Positions 61,175 to 64,000 of a stretch of DNA of 64,000 nt are shown here, piece after piece. Within the stretch, counting starts at the first letter, position 1, and each line of letters opens with the position of its first letter. The notes beneath the pieces were generated by a model. That model did not search any database and was not told the origin of the DNA. It saw only the letters and a list, made by a program, of their open reading frames with translations. A program made the position numbers and the translations under genes. This DNA is from Absidia repens (Eukaryota; Mucoromycota; Mucoromycetes; Mucorales; Cunninghamellaceae). Location: the NCBI GenBank assembly GCA_002105175.1, contig MCGE01000003.1:868001-932000 (forward strand), in the 5' to 3' direction.

Positions 61175-61890
61175 TCAACAATCAACAACAAGACAAAAAC
61201 CACTTGTTGCATCCTTTTCTAATCGAGCTTTTCTATCTACTAATCTATCTACAACATGTAAAATATCACTGAAGCTATCAAATGTAATAAACGGGATCCC
61301 ATTTCGTTCACAGTGAGTTTCCAAGTCACGGCCTTTTCTAGCAAAGAGTACATCAGCATGTTTGGCAGCAGATATGTCAGAGACACCATCCCCACAGAAG
61401 ACAAAGATTGTATCAGAAGATGCGACGTTTCGAGCTTTGGCAAGAGCTACGCATAATAAATAAGAAATCAGGTGAGTACAATTGAGCAAGAGAGATAGAG
61501 AGATTGTGGGAGAGCCCTATTGTTGATTTCCTCACTTACCTTTGGATTTGTCATTGCCATAAGAGCTATCATCATGCCATTGTATGTCCCATTTCCTTCC
61601 ATCAATAGCCACATCATTACTAATAAGTTCGATTTCTTTGGCAGCATCTTCACCGAGGAATTTGATCATCATTTTTTGTAACAAAGGATACAAACCGCTT
61701 TTTTTTTTTTTTTTGAATAATAGTGCATTGTAAGAAACATTTTAGTATATGTAGATAGAACATGAGAATTTGTTTTCATAGTACACGAATAGGCATGATA
61801 TCGCTTACCTACTAACCACGGTGATAGGAATTTTATTTTTACAGCAATATTTATGGAAAGCTGGAAAACCAGGGTCAACACGAGCATCTA

Positions 61891-61934
<44 letters not shown>

Positions 61935-62362
61935 GATAAATGGTAAATTTAGTGGCCACATTTTGTAGGGCAATATATGACTTTGAAGACTCACGATCAA
62001 GGTGGTCCGACCAAGCTTCATCGAGGGTCAAAGTGACAGAATCCCACATTTCTTTCACAGCATCTCTACAATGGTCGATAATAAAAGGTTCAGTTAAATT
62101 CATTCAGATCGCAAAGTGCCACTGTTTGATTACTACCTGTAAGAAGATTGTCCATTAAGTATAGCAGTATCCAAGTCTTTTCTTTTGTCACGACCCATGC
62201 ACCGAGGATCGTCCACTAAAAGGACTCCAGTATCTAATAGCAGATAAAACGGTCAATTACTAGCTAGATCTTCCCTCGCGTAGAATATTCATTCTTACCA
62301 TCATAGCAAAGAGTACCATCAAAATCAGTGAATACTTCTATTTTGACAGGAGGAGTGGGCAT
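61175..62362 (-). CDS. HAD-superfamily phosphatase, yeast YNL010W type
   Basis: Six exons (62362-62299, 62233-62137, 62065-61995, 61887-61809, 61697-61540, 61446-61175) encode 246 aa. HAD motif I is VFTDFDGTL (nucleophile Asp13). Motif II is ITVVSSG and motif IV is VFCGDGVSDISAAKHAD. The block DPGFPAFHKYC.. and LFARKGRDLETHC match, in order, the S. cerevisiae protein YNL010W, a small-molecule phosphatase. Length agrees with that family. The natural substrate is not deducible here. Intron 3 (61994-61888) ends in a T run of about 42 bases. Intron 4 (61808-61698) ends in an A-run before the AG, with no pyrimidine tract, yet this junction is needed to restore ITVVSSG. Confidence 0.9.
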
Positions 62363-62846
62363 TATGGAGGTAAAAAAAAAAAAAAGAAAAGGAGAAAGGG
62401 GCACAAAAGAAAAAACGGCGAAAACGTGGCACATCCTTTTGACAATATTTTTAAGCACCGCCGTTTGTCACATAACCCAAAAAAGCACCAACCAGACAAT
62501 TCCTGGCATAATGCATCAATGAGACGCCTATCATAAACCAAGAAGGAAGTTTTCTAATCATCCCTTTTTCTAAGCTTTAATTTCTTCAATGTTCGTATAC
62601 AATATGACAAAAGGAATCTACCAAGACGTAATACAAAAATAACAACACAATAGGCATAAATAATCAGAGATAAATAAAAGTAATATAAAAAATTTATTGA
62701 CTAAATGTAAACCCTATCCATACACACCAAAAAAAAAAAGAGCATTTACTATTACTACTACTGCTGCTACTACTACTACTACTAATAACAATGACTAACA
62801 TTAATATATAACTATCGAAAAAATAAACCATGCCCCAATCTTGTAT
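62363..62846. other. Intergenic, nothing recognised
   Basis: 5' flank of the HAD phosphatase gene and 3' flank of the next minus-strand gene. A CTACTACT-type trinucleotide patch is at 62752-62785. Confidence 0.4.
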
Positions 62847-64000
62847 TTATTTGCTTGGAGAAGATCCACCGATACTTCTTGGGGATTGATGTAACCATAG
62901 AGAATCGGCTGAATCTTCCCTCTTCACAGTCGCTCCAGGTGTAACGTCCGCATGTTCACAAAAATCCATCGCAATCTGCCAATTGGAGTGATGTTGAGAT
63001 GATGAAGAAGAAGAAGAAGACATGCCCGTCGTGCCCAGTGATTGGTTTGTTTCCACTTTCGTAGAATTGTAATGGTGATGGTGATGATGATGATGATGAG
63101 GAGAAAGAGGAGGAGAAGAAGAAGAATAGTGATTGCTTATTGTTGATTGCCTTTCATCAGGTGAGGGGGACATAGTTGCTACCGCCGCCAAGTGTAAATC
63201 ATTTGAATAATGCCGTTCTTGAGGTTGGTGGTAATACTCTGTATCTGCCATGGTACCACCATGATGCATTTGTGAATGACTGTCGCCGTTTGAAGTTGTC
63301 ATTGATACTTGTCTCTGTGTCGTTTCATCTTCTGATAAAATAGGCTCCATTGATGATATGCCACCACCAGTTGTTCTGAAATTGTTGCTATTGTTGTTGT
63401 TTGTAGGACGATATGGCGGTAAATGTGTTGTGTTGTCAATCATGCTTTCGGTGGGATCCATGGCTGCCATCGCCTTGTTGGATCTCAAGTTTCTGGAGGA
63501 GTGGTAATGCGGTGTAACAAGGGTTGCAGTGGAGGGAGTTGTCGAAGCTACGGATATATTGGGACGCATGTTTTCTGGTGGAGGTGGAGCTGGAGGAGGA
63601 GGAAGTGGACCGAGCTGATAGGCAGTGCCAGGTGTATAGGAGCTGTTCATAGATACACCCACGGATTTCGTATATTGCAAATAGTCGCTGGATGCCTGGG
63701 ATGCTTCGGTCATCATAGTGGGTGGTGAGCCAACATAGCCTTCTGTAGGTTTTCCTGCGCCGGAGGGGAAGTCACTTGTTGGATGTTGTGTGCCTTGAAG
63801 ACTATTGCCTTGAGGTTTGGGATGGAAAATGAGCATGACCAAAAACCAAACAATCAATGTACTAATATTGACTATCACCAAAAAAAAAAAATAATTAGTT
63901 ATCGGACATTGCAACTGAAAACAGGAGGAAGGATTGTCGCTTACTGTTGCAAATGAGAAAGTCGGCAGAAAATTTATGAGCATTCAAAGTTTTTTTCCCA
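62847..64000 (-). CDS. Membrane protein, C-terminal part only (cut by right edge)
   Basis: The two visible exons are 63945 to beyond 64000, and 63871-62847, joined in frame across a 73-nt intron (GTAAGC donor, GATAG acceptor). The spliced reading is NAHKFSADFLICN then INISTLIVWFLVMLIFHPKP, a last transmembrane helix. A cytosolic-looking tail of over 300 residues follows. It is rich in Ser, Pro, His and Asn, with LPPPPAPPPP, a run of nine His and a run of eight Ser. The 5' exons are missing. A receptor or transporter with a long regulatory tail is one possibility, but the family cannot be told from this part. Confidence 0.7.

Overview
The window looks like nuclear DNA from a filamentous fungus. 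It is AT-rich, and its protein genes carry many short introns (GTAAGT-type donors, TAG or CAG acceptors). The gene set is eukaryotic: TFIID and Mediator subunits, a mitochondrial AAA protease, branched-chain keto-acid dehydrogenase E1-alpha, GPI-anchor synthesis, a BAR-PH-ArfGAP-ankyrin protein and Rogdi. Intron density plus this gene mix suggest an early-diverging lineage such as Mucoromycota; that placement is inference. All gene models were assembled by eye from splice-site consensus and reading-frame continuity. The exon sums close in frame.

Layout. 1-8 kb: a broken SUA5/YrdC relic at the left edge, an initiator tRNA-Met and a dense bed of dispersed repeats. 8-18 kb: an NVJ2-type lipid-transfer protein, a 17-exon ArfGAP, BCKDHA and a tRNA-Ser(CGA), all on the minus strand. 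18-26 kb: a repeat copy, a Rogdi/RAV2 gene, an unresolved transcription unit and a methyltransferase gene. 26-36 kb: a 3'-5' exonuclease-domain gene and a Myb/SANT gene (divergent pair), a repeat, MED7, and a possible 59-aa gene. 36-47 kb: no clear protein gene. Here two tRNA-Ser genes sit in a large inverted arrangement with near-identical 5' flanks, surrounded by nested repeats. 47-58 kb: MCD4/PIGN, then (divergently) YTA12/AFG3 and TAF5. 58-64 kb: repeats, a HAD phosphatase of the yeast YNL010W type, and the 3' part of a membrane-protein gene cut by the right edge.

The genes are ordinary housekeeping functions with no operon-like logic, although several pairs share short intergenic regions that could act as bidirectional promoters. 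The most notable material is the repeat landscape, with three families. Family T carries a TATA box and lies within about 100 bp of the 3' end of three of the four tRNA genes, always pointing at the tRNA. Family A has eight copies of up to about 0.9 kb with a conserved hairpin core and serial AATAAA signals. Family B has young, near-identical copies carrying a GC-rich palindromic module. I saw no evidence of a CRISPR array, prophage or secondary-metabolite cluster.
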